Positions 17,657 through 26,521 of a DNA stretch of 64,000 nucleotides are shown here, piece after piece. The notes under the pieces were generated by a model that ran no database searches, was not told where the DNA came from, and was given only the letters and a program-made list of their open reading frames with translations. This stretch comes from JBAYDV01 sp041672845 (GTDB taxonomy: Bacteria > Bacteroidota > Bacteroidia > Bacteroidales > UBA932), in contig JBAYYV010000003.1 in the NCBI GenBank assembly GCA_041672845.1, forward strand, positions 124,001 to 188,000, read 5' to 3'. Position numbers and translations under genes: made by a program. Positions within the stretch are counted from its first letter, which is position 1. Every line of letters starts with the position of its first letter.

Positions 17657-18592
17657 TTATTTATTAATGTTTAAATAACATCTCTTATTTACATATTTAT
17701 TACCAAGTTTGTATCTAATATTAAGGTAATTATCATCATTTGAGTAACTCCCTTTAGTGTCATATGTAATAGCTACAGAATAGCCTTGAAGTTCTACATT
17801 TATTTTAGCAGCATCCCAAGATGCAGTTACGATGGGAATTTGTTTACTGTATAATATAGTATTTTCGTATTCTAATACTACTGTTACTTGGTTAGGTTTT
17901 ACTTGTTTGGTTTTTATAGTTATATATTCATAAAGTCTTCTATAATTATTTATTAATAAATCACATTGAAGATATCTATTATCTTTCTCAGCAAATTCGT
18001 TTTGTAATTCTTTTACTTTATTAATTTTTTCAGATATTTCTTCTAAAGATTCTATAGCTTTAGTATGATTTTGTAATTCTTCTAATCTATTATTTAACTT
18101 TTGTTGTAGTTTCTCATAATTAATCACTAAACTTTTAAGTTCAAATATGGTGAATGGATATTTTATTGCATAAAAATATTCTATTTTTTTAGTCTTTTTA
18201 TATTGTCTTCGTTCCCAATAATAATCTTCGACTTTGGCTAAAGTGACATTTGAGAGATAAGACATCTTAGTAGTTTCAGTATGAATTTTGTTTCTATATT
18301 CATCTTTCTTATTGAAAACTCCATTTTCATTTACAGAAGACTGTTTAAACTCAGTTTCAGCTATAATATTAGTAGCTACACTTTCACACATAGCTTGTTT
18401 TAGTTTAGCTAATACAGTGGCTTGTGCGTCAGCAAGAGTATGGCCTGTAGCAGTGATGATTAAATAATTTTCTTCTACAGATTTAGCCCAATGGGGCATT
18501 TTTCCATGACTAGTTTCTTTGACTTTATACCTTTCGGCAGAAAGTGGTAAACACATTAATAATGTAAGTCCTATTAGTAGTATTTTTTTCAT
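17657..18592 (-). CDS. Exported LPP20-like protein with coiled coil
   Basis: A 311-residue secreted protein with signal peptide MKKILLIGLTLLMCLPLSAE. N-terminal half: GKMPHWAKSVEENYLIITATG then TLADAQATVLAKLKQAM, the LPP20-type pattern of periplasmic lipoproteins that feed CsgG/LpoB-like systems. The middle (about 155-210) is a predicted coiled coil (KLQQKLNNRLEELQNH...ISEKINKVKEL). The C-terminus is beta-rich. It is the last of four exported proteins in one minus-strand run (21018 to 17657) with gaps of 18 to 42 bp. Function unknown; the LPP20 assignment is from pattern memory and is moderate. Confidence 0.6.
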   Translation of the reverse strand: MKKILLIGLTLLMCLPLSAERYKVKETSHGKMPHWAKSVEENYLIITATGHTLADAQATVLAKLKQAMCESVATNIIAETEFKQSSVNENGVFNKKDEYRNKIHTETTKMSYLSNVTLAKVEDYYWERRQYKKTKKIEYFYAIKYPFTIFELKSLVINYEKLQQKLNNRLEELQNHTKAIESLEEISEKINKVKELQNEFAEKDNRYLQCDLLINNYRRLYEYITIKTKQVKPNQVTVVLEYENTILYSKQIPIVTASWDAAKINVELQGYSVAITYDTKGSYSNDDNYLNIRYKLGNKYVNKRCYLNINK

Positions 18593-18610
18593 AATTTTTA
18601 TCTTAAATTT

Positions 18611-19456
18611 TTATCTGAATTTTTCTATTAGTTTTTCGAATCGTTCTTCGTCGTCAATATTATAATATTTATTAATATCTTCTTGAGTTATCTCTATTTT
18701 ATTAACTTTCTCAGTAGGTAATTGAGATATCAATTTAGAGGCTTCATTATACCATTGAATGCAAGTTTTAGGAATAACTCTAGCTTCTATCATAGCTGAT
18801 TTATATTCTTTCTTATTTATAAGAACTTTTATATGCTGCAGTAGAGTAGGTCCTTCTGAGTCAAAATATTCTATTACTTTTTTCTGAGAATTTAAGATTA
18901 ATTTTTTGATTTTATAATTTCTTGAATTAATTCTTCGAATAGCAGCCATCTCAGCTTGAAATTCAGAATTACCAATACCTTTTATAATAAATACTGTTTC
19001 ACCCAAAAGATTACCAGTGTAAACATCTCCTATCATTAAATTCACTCGATATTTACATATATGTTTAGGCGGAGTAGTAGGAGAAACACTTTTTCTAATA
19101 GGAATAGCAGAAGGAAACATTACGAATCTACCTACGGCAGCTCCCATTTGGTTAAGAACCAATGCTTCATTTAGGTTACTTACTAAAATCCTTTCCGAAT
19201 TTGAATTATTAAGACCTTTTACTTCATCTAATACATCTATAGAAATGTTTTCATGTTTAATTTTATTAGTCTGTTTAACTTTATTAGTCTGTTTAATTTT
19301 AGTACTAATTTTAGTTTGTTGAATAGTATTTGAACTAATATCTTGGTGGTCGGTATTATCAGCAGTTATTTGCCCCTGTACTGAAAGGGATGTACTAACT
19401 AATATGGTTAAAGCTAAAAGTGAAATATTATGTTTTCTGATATGTATATTTTTCAT
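18611..19456 (-). CDS. Exported protein of unknown function
   Basis: A 281-residue protein with a signal peptide ending near SVQGQ. Residues about 45-70 form a low-complexity Lys/Gln/Thr/Asn stretch (KTKIKQTNKVKQTN-like short repeats). The folded part begins near RVNLMIGDVYTGNLLGETV, with IKGIGNSEFQAEMAAIRRI, a pattern also seen in periplasmic partners of CsgG-like proteins; the C-terminus is charged and helical. I do not recognise a named family. It is the third gene of the four-gene exported cluster, 18 bp before the LPP20-like gene. Confidence 0.55.
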   Translation of the reverse strand: MKNIHIRKHNISLLALTILVSTSLSVQGQITADNTDHQDISSNTIQQTKISTKIKQTNKVKQTNKIKHENISIDVLDEVKGLNNSNSERILVSNLNEALVLNQMGAAVGRFVMFPSAIPIRKSVSPTTPPKHICKYRVNLMIGDVYTGNLLGETVFIIKGIGNSEFQAEMAAIRRINSRNYKIKKLILNSQKKVIEYFDSEGPTLLQHIKVLINKKEYKSAMIEARVIPKTCIQWYNEASKLISQLPTEKVNKIEITQEDINKYYNIDDEERFEKLIEKFR

Positions 19457-19498
19457 AATTATTATCGAATTTGATTATTTACAATAAATTATAAAATC

Positions 19499-20467
19499 TT
19501 AATTGTTTCCTAAAATCAACCATGCTTCTCCTAATCCTTTGACATATATTTTACCAGTTAAATTTACTGGCTCTTGTTCTAGGAATTTTTGTAAATCTCT
19601 TACGAACGCTCTAGTATCAGTGGCTCTTTCTTTGCCTAATATAGTGCGAAATAAAGGAGTTCTGACTTGTTCGTATTGTAATGTATAATCTCCTGTCTGA
19701 GTTCTTGAAAAACGATGATTTACGCAATTCTCATCCAGCCAATAATCAATGATATCTATTAACTGTACCGTTTCGCCTTTGAATTCATATTCATCAGTGA
19801 ATTTAACAGCGGATGATTCAAACATTTTAAGAGAAATAACAGATTCTCGGCCTTTGGTAAACATGTCATTAAAGTATTGTTGTAGTTCAGAATTGAAATC
19901 ATCCATATAACTTAATACGGCTTCTTCTATCAAAATGCCAACGCTGGCTGAAGTGGTAGGCTGGCCATCACCAGAAACTGCAGTAATAATCTTGGAAGTA
20001 TAAGCATCTAGTCCTCGAAGATTAAAAGATATATATTTTTTAGGGCCTCTTCTAAATATTTGAAAATCAATATCCATAATAATATCAGCTTTGGCAGTAC
20101 GTTTTAATTGATCTAAGGGAGATTCTATTATTCCATCACCATCTTCTGCAGTAATGAAGGAGTCTTCTACTTCTTCAATTTTCAGTTTTTTTAATTGAGC
20201 TTCTAAATCTTTTAGAGGGAAACCTCTTTTGGCCATTATCTTAGATAATTCTGAAATAGCTAAACGAAGATCTTCATCACGAGAAACAGCTTTATAGTAA
20301 TCGGAAATAATAATATCTTTTCCCACTTCGTTTTTATAAGAAGTAGTATAAACATTTCTAAAACAATAAGCATCACTTGGTACTATCATAATAGTAGGTT
20401 TTTTAGCTTGAGAAAAAGCTGCTATAGAAATGAATCCTAATAAGAGAGATAATAATATTTTTTTCAT
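19499..20467 (-). CDS. Exported DUF6175-like protein
   Basis: A 322-residue protein with signal peptide MKKILLSLLLGFISIAAFSQ. The mature start KKPTIMIVPSDAYCFRN, then YYKAVSRDEDLRLAISELSKIMA, LKRTAKADIIMDIDFQIFR and SVGILIEEAVLSYMDDF, resemble CsgG-like 'PTIAVLP...' periplasmic domains. I believe it matches the Bacteroidales family DUF6175, with moderate certainty. No catalytic residues are visible. Second gene of the exported cluster; 41 bp from the upstream gene. A role in an outer-membrane assembly or secretion complex is inference. Confidence 0.6.
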   Translation of the reverse strand: MKKILLSLLLGFISIAAFSQAKKPTIMIVPSDAYCFRNVYTTSYKNEVGKDIIISDYYKAVSRDEDLRLAISELSKIMAKRGFPLKDLEAQLKKLKIEEVEDSFITAEDGDGIIESPLDQLKRTAKADIIMDIDFQIFRRGPKKYISFNLRGLDAYTSKIITAVSGDGQPTTSASVGILIEEAVLSYMDDFNSELQQYFNDMFTKGRESVISLKMFESSAVKFTDEYEFKGETVQLIDIIDYWLDENCVNHRFSRTQTGDYTLQYEQVRTPLFRTILGKERATDTRAFVRDLQKFLEQEPVNLTGKIYVKGLGEAWLILGNN

Positions 20468-20508
20468 ATTTGTATATTTCTATTCTATTCTAAATTATAT
20501 TTATAATT

Positions 20509-21018
20509 CTAGAATCCTGAATTTAATGATTTTATGATTCCATCGTTTTCTAACTTTTCACGAAGATTATCATACATTACTTGTACTATAATACCACATT
20601 TGTAACCGCCTTTTACCTTTATTCTATCTCTTCCAGAAGGATAACCGTCAGTAGTAATATTTATATAACGGATATATTGACCTTCATTATCATCGAAAAA
20701 ATTTTCAAAATATTCTTTGTTGGCGTCAGCTGTTTTGGAATCACAAAGGGCAGGAGTTTCACCTACTGAACCAGCAGATGGTAGGCCTCTGAATATGCAA
20801 ACTTCTATGGCTGCTTTTTTGGCTACTTCCATAGCTTTTTTCACATGTCTTCCGACCACATAAATTTTAAAGGCTTTGGTACCATCAGTGCCGACACCTA
20901 TCATTACGACTTCTGTTTTACGATTTATATTATAATTAGATTTTCTTCGTCTAGCCGACAATGGAAGTGTGACTAGAATACAAATAATAAATAAGATGAA
21001 TATTTTTACAGTCTTCAT
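20509..21018 (-). CDS. Small exported protein of unknown function
   Basis: A 169-residue protein with a signal peptide ending near LPLSAR and a basic RRRKSNYNINRK immediately after. Then TEVVMIGVGTDGTKAFKIYVVG, VKKAMEVAKKAAIEVCIFRG and IKVKGGYKCGIIVQVMYDNL. The alternating pattern suggests a small alpha/beta periplasmic domain; no family is recognised. It is first in the minus-strand run of four exported proteins, so it probably sits nearest the promoter. A possible -7 element TATTTTTG lies about 50 bp upstream on the minus strand without a well-spaced TTG. Confidence 0.55.
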   Translation of the reverse strand: MKTVKIFILFIICILVTLPLSARRRKSNYNINRKTEVVMIGVGTDGTKAFKIYVVGRHVKKAMEVAKKAAIEVCIFRGLPSAGSVGETPALCDSKTADANKEYFENFFDDNEGQYIRYINITTDGYPSGRDRIKVKGGYKCGIIVQVMYDNLREKLENDGIIKSLNSGF

Positions 21019-21097
21019 AAGTATTTAGTTTAATAAATAATAGTTATTTAAAAATAGCTATTTACAAAAATAATAAAAATTAGTTAAACTATGCTAC

Positions 21098-21130
21098 AAA
21101 AAAAGCCTCTCCATAAGGAAAGGCTTTTTC
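21098..21130 (-). terminator. Intrinsic terminator of ppdK
   Basis: Read on the minus strand: AAAAAGCCTTTCC, loop TTAT, GGAGAGGCTTTTTT (one mismatch). It lies about 40 bp past the ppdK stop and ends in a T-run. Confidence 0.85.
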
Positions 21131-21168
21131 TAAATTTTATGAATTGCCGTCAGGCTATAATGTATTAA

Positions 21169-23931
21169 TTATTTATCATTTTTTATAGCTGCTTGTGCGG
21201 CTGCTAGGCGTGCGATAGGAATTCTAAATGGAGAGCATGAAACATAATTCATATTACAAAGATGACAGAATTCTACAGATTCTGGATCTCCACCATGTTC
21301 ACCACAGATTCCTACTTTAAGATCTGAGTTGGTAGAACGTCCACCTTTAACACCTATTTCTACTAATTTACCTACAGATTTTCTATCTAGAGTCTGGAAT
21401 GGATCTCTGTCAAGGATTTTATTTTCTAAGTATGTAGGCATGAATGCTCCGATATCATCACGTGAAAAGCCGAATGTCATCTGAGTAAGGTCATTAGTAC
21501 CGAACGAGAAGAATTGAGCTGTTTGAGCCATTTCATCAGCAAGTATAGCAGCACGAGGAATTTCAATCATAGTACCGAATAAGTATTTGATTTCTACGCC
21601 TTCTGTTTTTTCTACTTCTTTAAGAACTCTTTCACAAATTTCTTTCTGATAATTAAGTTCTCTAACGTCGATAGTTACAGGAATCATTACTTCTGGGTGT
21701 GGGTCTAAACCTTCTTTTAATAACTCAGCAGTAGCAGTAAATATAGCACGATATTGCATTTCACTAACTTCTGGATATGATATTCCAAGTCGAACACCAC
21801 GGTGACCCATCATAGGGTTAACTTCATGAAGATCTTCTCCTCTTTTCTGAATATTTTCTACTGAGATACCGAATTGTTTAGCAAGTTCTCTTTGTTTTTC
21901 AATGTCATTAGGTACGAACTCATGAAGAGGTGGATCTAACAGACGGAAAGTAACAGGTTTACCATCCATAACTTTCATAGTGCCTTTAGTAGCTTTGATT
22001 ACGAAAGGTTTTAATTCTTCAAGAGCTGATAATCTTTCTTCTAGAGTTTTGGAAAGGATCATCTTACGTAATTTAGAAAGTGGTTCTGCAGAGTTTTCTC
22101 CGTAGAACATATGTTCTATTCTAAATAAACCAATTCCAGATGCGCCGAAGTTAAGAGCATTCTGTGCATCTTTAGGAGAATCAGCATTAGCCCTAACACC
22201 TAATTTTCTATATTTATCTACCATAGTCATAAATTCTACAAATAATGGATTTTCTGAAGCATCCATGGTTTCAATAGGAGTAGAATAAACGAATCCTTTA
22301 GAACCGTTAAGTGAGAATACATCACCACTATGATAAGTCTTACCTTTAATTTCTAATACTTGTTCCATGATAGTAAGTATTTTACCATCATTCATAGTTT
22401 TCTTACTTTCTACGTTTTTAAAAGTAACAGCATCACAACCTACTATACAGCATTTACCCCAACCACGTGCTACTAGAGCAGCGTGAGAAGTCATACCACC
22501 GCGTGCGGTAAGAAGACCAGTAGCAGCTCTCATTCCTTCTACATCTTCAGGGTTTGTTTCTTCACGAACCATGATAGCACTTTCACCTTTTTCAGCTAAT
22601 TCCATAGCTTCTCTAGAAGTAAAGGCTAATTTACCTACAGCTCCACCAGGACCAGCAGGAAGACCTTTAGCGATTAAAGTAGCTTTCTTTTCAGAAGCAG
22701 GGTCTAAAATAGGGTGAAGAAGTTCGTCTAACTGTGCAGGAGCTAATCTCATTACAGCAGTTTTTTCGTCTATTAGACCTTCTTCTAACATATCCATAGC
22801 CATATTTAAAGCAGCCAGACCTGTTCTTTTACCATTACGACATTGTAACATCCATAATTTACCATCTTGGATAGTAAATTCGATATCTTGCATATCGTGG
22901 AAGTGCTGTTCTAGTTTATTTTGTATAGAATCTAATTCTTTATATACAAGTGGCATAGCAGATTCTAGAGAAGGTATGTTTCTGTTTTGATCAGTCTTAG
23001 TAGATTCATTAAGTGGATTAGGTGTCCTAATACCAGCTACTACATCTTCTCCTTGTGCGTTGATTAACCATTCTCCATAAAATCTATTATCACCAGTAGC
23101 AGGGTTACGAGAAAAAGCTACACCAGTAGCTGAATTCATACCCATATTACCAAAGACCATAGACTGTACAGATACTGCTGTTCCCCAATCATCAGAGATA
23201 TTTTCTATTCTTCTATAAGCGATGGCGCGTTTACCATTCCATGAATTAAATACAGCTCCAATACCTCCCCATAACTGCTGATAAGCATCGTCTGGGAAAT
23301 CTTGATTAAGTACCTCTTTTACTTTTAATTTAAAATCTTTACAAATCTGTATAAGATCTTCTTCTGTAAGATCTGTATCACTCTTGTAATCATTTGCTTG
23401 TTTGAAAGCACCTAACATGCCGTCTAACTGAACACGAATGCCTTTACCATCTTCTGGTTCGATTCCACCAGCTTTTTCCATCACTACATCAGAGTACATC
23501 ATAATCAAACGACGATATGCATCATATACGAAGCGAGGATTTTGAGTTTTAGCTATCATACCAGGAATAGTGGCAGAGCTAAGACCTATATTTAGTACAG
23601 TTTCCATCATACCTGGCATAGACTGTCTAGCACCAGAACGACATGAAATTAATAATGGATTTTCTACATCTCCGAATTTCATTCCCATGACTTGTTCTGT
23701 TTTAGCTAGAGCGGCATTGACCTCACTCTCTAATTCAGCAGGAAATTTACTTCCTAAGTCATAAAATTCAGTACAACATTCAGTAGTAATAGTGAATCCA
23801 GCAGGTACTGGAATTCCGACTTTACACATCTCTGCTAAATTTGCACCTTTTCCTCCTAATAGTTCTCGCATAGAACCATTGCCTTCAGCTTCAGTTCCAC
23901 CGAAGTAATAAACGCGTTTTTTTTCACTCAT
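21169..23931 (-). CDS. ppdK: Pyruvate, phosphate dikinase
   Basis: A 920-residue cytoplasmic enzyme interconverting pyruvate + ATP + Pi with PEP + AMP + PPi. Domains in order: N-terminal ATP-grasp (GGKGANLAEM near residue 27, ISCRSGARQSMPGMMETVLN near 94), the phosphohistidine swivel domain with catalytic His in GGMTSHAALVARGWGKCC (about 475), and the PEP/pyruvate TIM barrel ending in GICGEHGGDPESVEF with the conserved active-site Cys in CNMNYVSCSPFRIPIARL. Length and motifs are those of the bacterial enzyme. Monocistronic, with a good promoter at 23961-23990 and terminator at 21098-21130. It probably supports PPi-dependent glycolysis or gluconeogenesis in an anaerobe. Confidence 0.98.
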   Translation of the reverse strand: MSEKKRVYYFGGTEAEGNGSMRELLGGKGANLAEMCKVGIPVPAGFTITTECCTEFYDLGSKFPAELESEVNAALAKTEQVMGMKFGDVENPLLISCRSGARQSMPGMMETVLNIGLSSATIPGMIAKTQNPRFVYDAYRRLIMMYSDVVMEKAGGIEPEDGKGIRVQLDGMLGAFKQANDYKSDTDLTEEDLIQICKDFKLKVKEVLNQDFPDDAYQQLWGGIGAVFNSWNGKRAIAYRRIENISDDWGTAVSVQSMVFGNMGMNSATGVAFSRNPATGDNRFYGEWLINAQGEDVVAGIRTPNPLNESTKTDQNRNIPSLESAMPLVYKELDSIQNKLEQHFHDMQDIEFTIQDGKLWMLQCRNGKRTGLAALNMAMDMLEEGLIDEKTAVMRLAPAQLDELLHPILDPASEKKATLIAKGLPAGPGGAVGKLAFTSREAMELAEKGESAIMVREETNPEDVEGMRAATGLLTARGGMTSHAALVARGWGKCCIVGCDAVTFKNVESKKTMNDGKILTIMEQVLEIKGKTYHSGDVFSLNGSKGFVYSTPIETMDASENPLFVEFMTMVDKYRKLGVRANADSPKDAQNALNFGASGIGLFRIEHMFYGENSAEPLSKLRKMILSKTLEERLSALEELKPFVIKATKGTMKVMDGKPVTFRLLDPPLHEFVPNDIEKQRELAKQFGISVENIQKRGEDLHEVNPMMGHRGVRLGISYPEVSEMQYRAIFTATAELLKEGLDPHPEVMIPVTIDVRELNYQKEICERVLKEVEKTEGVEIKYLFGTMIEIPRAAILADEMAQTAQFFSFGTNDLTQMTFGFSRDDIGAFMPTYLENKILDRDPFQTLDRKSVGKLVEIGVKGGRSTNSDLKVGICGEHGGDPESVEFCHLCNMNYVSCSPFRIPIARLAAAQAAIKNDK

Positions 23932-23960
23932 AATGTAATCTTCAAATTTAATTTGGAGTA

Positions 23961-23990
23961 CAAAATTAATATTTTTTCAGTAACTAGCAA
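23961..23990 (-). promoter_or_regulatory. Bacteroidota-type promoter of ppdK
   Basis: On the minus strand a -33 element ATTG-like TTG (complement of 23988-23990) is separated by 19 bp from TAATTTTG (complement of 23961-23968), matching TTTG-N19-TAnnTTTG. The ATG is 30 nt downstream of the -7 element. Confidence 0.7.
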
Positions 23991-24093
23991 TATTATTATC
24001 GTTTATCAATAATAATTTATTGCTATGCAACAGTTTTTTTTAAGTGAAGTTCAAAAATGGGGTATATCCCCTTTATTCTTAATAAATCTTTTT

Positions 24094-24305
24094 ATTTAGA
24101 GCTAATTAGAGAAATGTTATTAAATGTATAGAGAAATATTATTAATATGTATAGAGAAATATCTTTAAATGTATAGATAAATATTATTTAATGTATAGAG
24201 AAATATTATTAAATGTATAGAGAAATGTCTTTAAACATATATCTTGATTTTTTAGATTATTAATAGCTGATAAAGAAACTGCCGCAGAATATTAATTTCT
24301 ATCGA
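24094..24305. repeat. Partial third copy of the island element (distal end only)
   Basis: From TTTAGAGCTAATTAGAGAAATG through TTAAACATATATCTTGATT to AAACTGCCGCAGAATATTAATT (quoted in pieces), this matches the last ~100 bp of the 764-bp repeats, enlarged by the 22-bp array. It ends at the same TTTCTATCGAT boundary as the copy ending at 27591 and abuts the truncated transposase. Confidence 0.8.
24106..24240. repeat. About six tandem ~22-bp repeats
   Basis: Imperfect units of the type TATAGAGAAATATTATTAAATG, six in a row. The flanks correspond to one place in the 764-bp element (25105-25135), where only a single AGAGAAATGTCTTTAAACAT unit exists. The array is therefore a local expansion inside a partial third element copy. 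Confidence 0.8.
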
Positions 24306-24390
24306 TGCTTCTTTCCCATAATATATTCTAGATGGCATCCTTTTCTTTCTGAGATAAATAAATGAATGATTTTTGGAGATTATAATAATT
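24298..24390 (-). pseudogene. Truncated RAYT-like transposase (C-terminal fragment)
   Basis: 93 bp, about 95% identical by eye to 25622-25714, the 3' part of the intact transposase gene. On the minus strand it reads NYYNLQKSFIYLSQKEKDAI, then a stop where the intact copy has tryptophan (TGG to TAG), then NIL. Neither the HUH nor the tyrosine region is present. It is a relic of a second insertion in the same island. Confidence 0.85.
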
Positions 24391-24395
24391 CATTT

Positions 24396-24440
24396 CAGTT
24401 TATCCAGTTCATTCAGTTTATCCAGTTCATTCAGTTTATG
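24396..24440. repeat. 18-bp tandem repeat (2.5 units)
   Basis: CAGTTTATCCAGTTCATT occurs at 24396-24413 and 24414-24431 and is followed by a partial CAGTTTATG that leads into the first 764-bp repeat. Confidence 0.85.
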
Positions 24441-25196
24441 GAAATGTCAATATGTTTCATACAAAGCCGATTTCGTTATTTCCTAGTTCAGAAGAGGCTG
24501 ATTTCACAATAGGAAATGTCATTTTAGGTCATAGAAAGCACTTTTCGTTATTTCCTCGTATGATTTAGATGGTTTTTGGAATAGGAAATGTCGAAATCAG
24601 CCTCACAGAGATTATTTCGTTATTTACTCACTTCTCATATTGGATTGGAGGAAATAAAGAAGAGTTAGAAATTTTATTTGAGGAATAAAAGGCAGCAGCA
24701 GTCTACAGGTAGAATGGGTAATTGTGGCCTTTCGTTGTTTTCTGATGTTTAAATATTGATTTAAAGGATTCAGAGAAACCACGAAATCTAAAAGAGAAAA
24801 ATTCGCCGATAAATAAGAGGTAAAACCTAAAAGAAACTGCTCAGAACCATAAAATTCTGATGCAGTTTTGATTTTGGTTTTTAGTATATATTTTTATAGA
24901 TACTTAAATTTCTTTTTAAAATTTAATCTTTACTGTGTAGCTAAGCGTAGGAGTGTAACTCCGTAGTGAGGCTTCTCAGTGATATTTAGGATCTGGAGGC
25001 TCTTTGTGGATTTTATCTAAAATTCTCAGGGTTTAGAATGGCTAAAATCTTCAGGTTATTGAATATATTAAATCTTCAGTATATTTAATATTTCCATTTT
25101 TTTAGAATTAATTAGAGAAATGTCTTTAAACATATATCTTGATTTTTTAGATTATTAATAGCTGATAAAGAAACTGCCGTAGAATATTAATTTCTA
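24433..25196. repeat. Island element copy A (764 bp direct repeat)
   Basis: Nearly identical, same orientation, to 26829-27591. About seven substitutions fall in the first 200 bp, I see none in roughly the next 430 bp (about 24620-25050), and four or five changes plus a 1-bp indel lie near the end. Contains imperfect inverted arms AGCCGATTTCGTTATTTCCT (24465-24484) and its near-complement at 24583-24602, a hairpin at 24834-24868, the palindrome GGAGTGTAACTCC (24950-24962) and a terminal hairpin (25172-25204). No convincing protein gene. Confidence 0.9.
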
Positions 25197-25204
25197 CAGC
25201 AGTT
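25172..25204 (+). terminator. Hairpin at the end of copy A
   Basis: AACTGC-C-GTAGAA / TTCTAC-A-GCAGTT with loop TATTAAT, followed by ATATTTTTATT. It resembles an intrinsic terminator. Copy B and the partial copy lack the right arm, having ATCGAT instead of ACAGCAGTT. Confidence 0.55.
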
Positions 25205-25235
25205 ATATTTTTATTAAACTTTTACTTTAAATCGA

Positions 25236-25545
25236 TTTAGTAAATTCAGTGTTATACTATTTAAAGTAATATTATAGTGTTTAGTAAACTGATATCATAC
25301 TATTTAAATTAATATTATAGTGTTTAGTAAATTTAGTGTTATACTATTTAAAGTAATATTATAGTGTTTAGTAAATTCAGTATTATACTATTTAAAGTAA
25401 TATTATAGTGTTTAGTAAATTTAGTGTTATACTATTTAAAGTAATATTATAGTGTTTAGTAAATTCAGTGTTATACTATTTAAAGTAATATTATAGTGTT
25501 TAGTAAATTAATATCATACTGTTTAGTATACTGATATTATAGCAG
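25236..25545. repeat. 44-bp tandem repeat array (about 6.5 units)
   Basis: Units start TTTAGTAAATTCAGTGTTAT and end AATATTATAGTG. Starts at 25236, 25280, 25323, 25367, 25411, 25455 and a degenerate partial at 25499. All are 44 bp except the 43-bp second. There are no spacers, so it is not a CRISPR. The array runs into the displaced phoH 3' fragment. Confidence 0.92.
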
Positions 25546-25594
25546 TTTGCTGGCTAGTTCAGATAGGTAGCTTCGTTCACCTTTTAGTATGTTA
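25535..25594 (-). pseudogene. Displaced copy of the 3' end of phoH
   Basis: 60 bp matching 29088-29147 with roughly 52-53 identities. On the minus strand it encodes NILKGERSYLSELASKLL-stop, against MMKGERSHLSELASKLL-stop at the true phoH end. The reading frame and stop are kept; homology ends at the stop codon. The stop codon of the intact transposase (25592-25594) lies at its upstream edge, so the transposase gene abuts this fragment directly. Confidence 0.85.
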
Positions 25595-26521
25595 AAAATT
25601 TACACAACGTAGAAATTGATATCTATCAATGCCTCTTTTCCGTAATATATTCCAGATGGCATCCTTTTCTTTCTGAGATAAATAAATGAATGATTTTTGG
25701 AGATTATAATAATTAATAAACCTTTCAATAAAAGTACATATATATATATCTGTTACTCTATTAGATTTTATGACATGTTCGTCATAATAGTAATATTCAG
25801 CATAAGTTTTCTTTTTAAATGATTCAGAAGAATTTTTTAAATCTGTAGATTTATAATCTTTTACTAAAATATATTTTATTTCATCTGAAAGAGGTTTATT
25901 TAGGTGTTCTAAATAAAATCTAACATTACGATAAAGTTTGGTCAAAGTGGAAATTTCTATGAATGAACTAGGTAGAACTAAGCAATTATTTAATATTTCC
26001 CATTTGGCAGGTACTTTATCATAGCCAAACATTTTTTTCTTTTCTTTGATACTATATTTAGAAGGGCTTTTTATATTTGGCGAAACTTTTTCAGATTCAT
26101 GATATTCATCTCTAATAAATTCTTCATTAAAATATGAATTAGCTGTGGAAAATGGATAAAATAGAGCGGTGGAACAAACATTGTGATGTATAGGGTTTTG
26201 ATGAATATAATCTGCACAATTTATTATTTCTGTATTTGTCTTAATATTTGTTATACCTACATTAAATAAATTTTCAGTATTTTGATATTTATTATTAAAC
26301 GTTTTAGAGTAAGAATTAGTATAATATTTTATGAATTTATGAATGTCTTTAGTGCGTAGTAGGATATGAAAATGAGTAGACATTATAGCAAATGCCAAAA
26401 TTTCAGCTTCTGTAGCATTGCTTGCAGCAGCAATACGATTTATAGCCATATTGTAATCTTCTTTTGTTCTGAATAATCTTCTTGAGGATTTATTACAAAT
26501 GTGATAAATAGAAATACTCAT
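25592..26521 (-). mobile_element. Y1 (HUH) transposase, RAYT/IS200-like, intact
   Basis: A 309-residue protein of the Y1_Tnp superfamily. N-terminal RRLFRTKEDY; HUH motif in AIMSTHFHILLRT (about residue 50); candidate catalytic tyrosines in FIKYYTNSYSKTFN about 15 residues later; YIHQNPIHH near 110 as in REP-associated tyrosine transposases; then a ~180-residue helical C-terminal extension ending FLRCVNF. This is longer than IS200/IS605 TnpA (about 150 residues), favouring a domesticated RAYT-type enzyme. It is flanked by long direct repeats with palindromic arms. Whether it acts on them is inference. No tnpB-like gene is nearby. Confidence 0.88.

Noticed and set aside
17657..21018. Curli (csg) operon
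   Set aside because: Some proteins recall CsgG/LPP20 patterns, but there is no curlin repeat protein, no CsgE/CsgF and no lipobox on any of the four.
25236..25545. Possible CRISPR array
   Set aside because: Repeats are directly abutting 44-bp units without unique spacers, AT-rich, and no cas genes occur in the window.
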